From an uncultured Erysipelotrichaceae bacterium (GTDB taxonomy: Bacteria > Bacillota_I > Bacilli_A > RFN20 > CAG-826), in the NCBI GenBank assembly GCA_902791085.1, contig CADAUN010000078.1:1-6920 (forward strand): 6,920 bases of DNA. The letters run 5' to 3'. The notes beneath the pieces were generated by a model. The model was given only the letters and a program-made list of their open reading frames with translations, ran no database searches and had not been told where the DNA came from. This document shows positions 6,798 through 6,920 of this stretch, piece after piece. Made by a program: the position numbers and the translations under genes. The stretch's first letter is position 1. Every line of letters begins with the position of its first letter.

Positions 6798-6836
6798 GAT
6801 TTCCACAATCGACTTCCTGAACGGATTTCCGAATAA
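6798..6836 (+). repeat. Three 13-bp-phased imperfect repeats (GAYTTCC)
   Basis: GATTTCC, GACTTCC and GATTTCC begin at 6798, 6811 and 6824, exactly 13 bp apart. The remaining six bases of each unit vary. The array ends about 20 bases before the GTG of the transposase-like gene. Regularly phased short motifs here could be binding sites for the transposase or a regulator; three 7-mers are suggestive, not conclusive. Confidence 0.45.
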
Positions 6837-6843
6837 TCTAGCC

Positions 6844-6850
6844 AGGAGGT
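6844..6850 (+). promoter_or_regulatory. Shine-Dalgarno deciding a GTG start
   Basis: AGGAGGT is a near-perfect complement of the 16S rRNA 3' end and sits six bases before GTG at 6857. An in-frame TAG at 6839-6841 excludes any longer start, so this site fixes the right-hand gene's beginning. Confidence 0.8.
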
Positions 6851-6856
6851 TCGAAC

Positions 6857-6920
6857 GTGTTTTGCAACAAATATTTAGAGGAATTCAAAATCGACCTGGT
6901 GAAGCAATACTTCAGCGGCC
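6857..6920 (+). CDS. N-terminus of a probable IS3/IS150-type transposase OrfA (3' partial)
   Basis: Twenty-one codons are visible from GTG: MFCNKYLEEFKIDLVKQYFS and then G, running off the window. The pattern K-Y-x-E-E-F-K-x-x-L-V-K-x-Y-x-x-G is the typical first helix of the IS3-family OrfA helix-turn-helix (compare 'KYS.E.KL.LVK.YLEG' in IS150-like proteins), which binds the element's terminal repeats. The strong ribosome site and upstream stop support a real gene. It is divergent from the Rex-like gene and independent of it. Too little is present to assign a group or to tell whether the element is intact. Confidence 0.65.
   Translation, partial: MFCNKYLEEFKIDLVKQYFSG

Larger units (their letters stand above)
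6728..6856. other. Intergenic leader of the right-hand transposase-like gene
   Basis: No gene is visible. If the gene at 6857 belongs to an IS3-type element, the left terminal repeat should lie here. Ends beginning TG at 6736 (TGACCCATTTTTCTAAGG) or 6818 (TGAACGGATTTCC) are candidates, but the right end is outside the window so neither can be confirmed. Three 13-bp-phased repeats occupy 6798-6836. Confidence 0.35.

Noticed and set aside
1..6920. CRISPR array, tRNA or rRNA genes
   Set aside because: No regularly spaced 25-40 base repeats and no cloverleaf or rRNA signature were found in the non-coding stretches.

Overview
The window holds a compact three-gene cluster on the minus strand: a small Rex-like winged-helix protein, a surface-anchored endonuclease I family nuclease, and pyruvate:ferredoxin (flavodoxin) oxidoreductase. 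Plus-strand fragments that look like transposase ends sit at both edges. The oxygen-sensitive iron-sulfur enzyme PFOR points to an anaerobe. The Gram-positive style secreted nuclease (signal peptide, Ser-rich linkers, Ig-like module, single C-terminal membrane helix with a basic tail), clear Shine-Dalgarno sites and moderate-to-low GC suggest a low-GC Firmicutes/Bacilli lineage, perhaps an uncultured gut group near Erysipelotrichia or the RF39-type relatives of Mollicutes. TGA serves as a stop at the end of the small gene and Trp codons are TGG, so the standard bacterial code applies and not the Mycoplasma code. The taxonomic placement is an inference from protein style only.

Layout. Bases 1-75 (+) are the last 24 codons of a protein that resembles the C-terminus of a DDE transposase. 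They are followed by about 240 bases without a gene, containing three short AAAA(G)..ACTG repeats and a weak plus-strand hairpin plus T-run. A good minus-strand rho-independent terminator (about 314-357) ends nifJ. nifJ fills 394-3969, and its promoter and a 10-bp palindrome lie in the 107-bp gap at 3970-4076. The nuclease fills 4077-6116 and overlaps the small regulator-like gene (6113-6562) by the ATGA junction, so these two are almost certainly co-transcribed and translationally coupled. From 6563 to 6856 there is a possible leaderless promoter, a start-less open stretch on the plus strand, and three 13-bp-phased repeats. At 6857 a second, divergent plus-strand gene begins with an excellent Shine-Dalgarno and a GTG start. 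It looks like an IS3/IS150-type OrfA and runs off the window.

How the genes may work together. PFOR supplies acetyl-CoA and reduced ferredoxin from pyruvate. The nuclease probably degrades extracellular nucleic acid at the cell surface for nucleotide scavenging or biofilm/host DNA turnover. The most intriguing element is the 149-residue protein upstream of the nuclease: its first 75 residues align by eye with the DNA-binding domain of the redox repressor Rex, but the NAD-binding Rossmann domain is missing and the arginines of the recognition helix are replaced. Whether it controls the nuclease or the redox enzyme downstream is untested.
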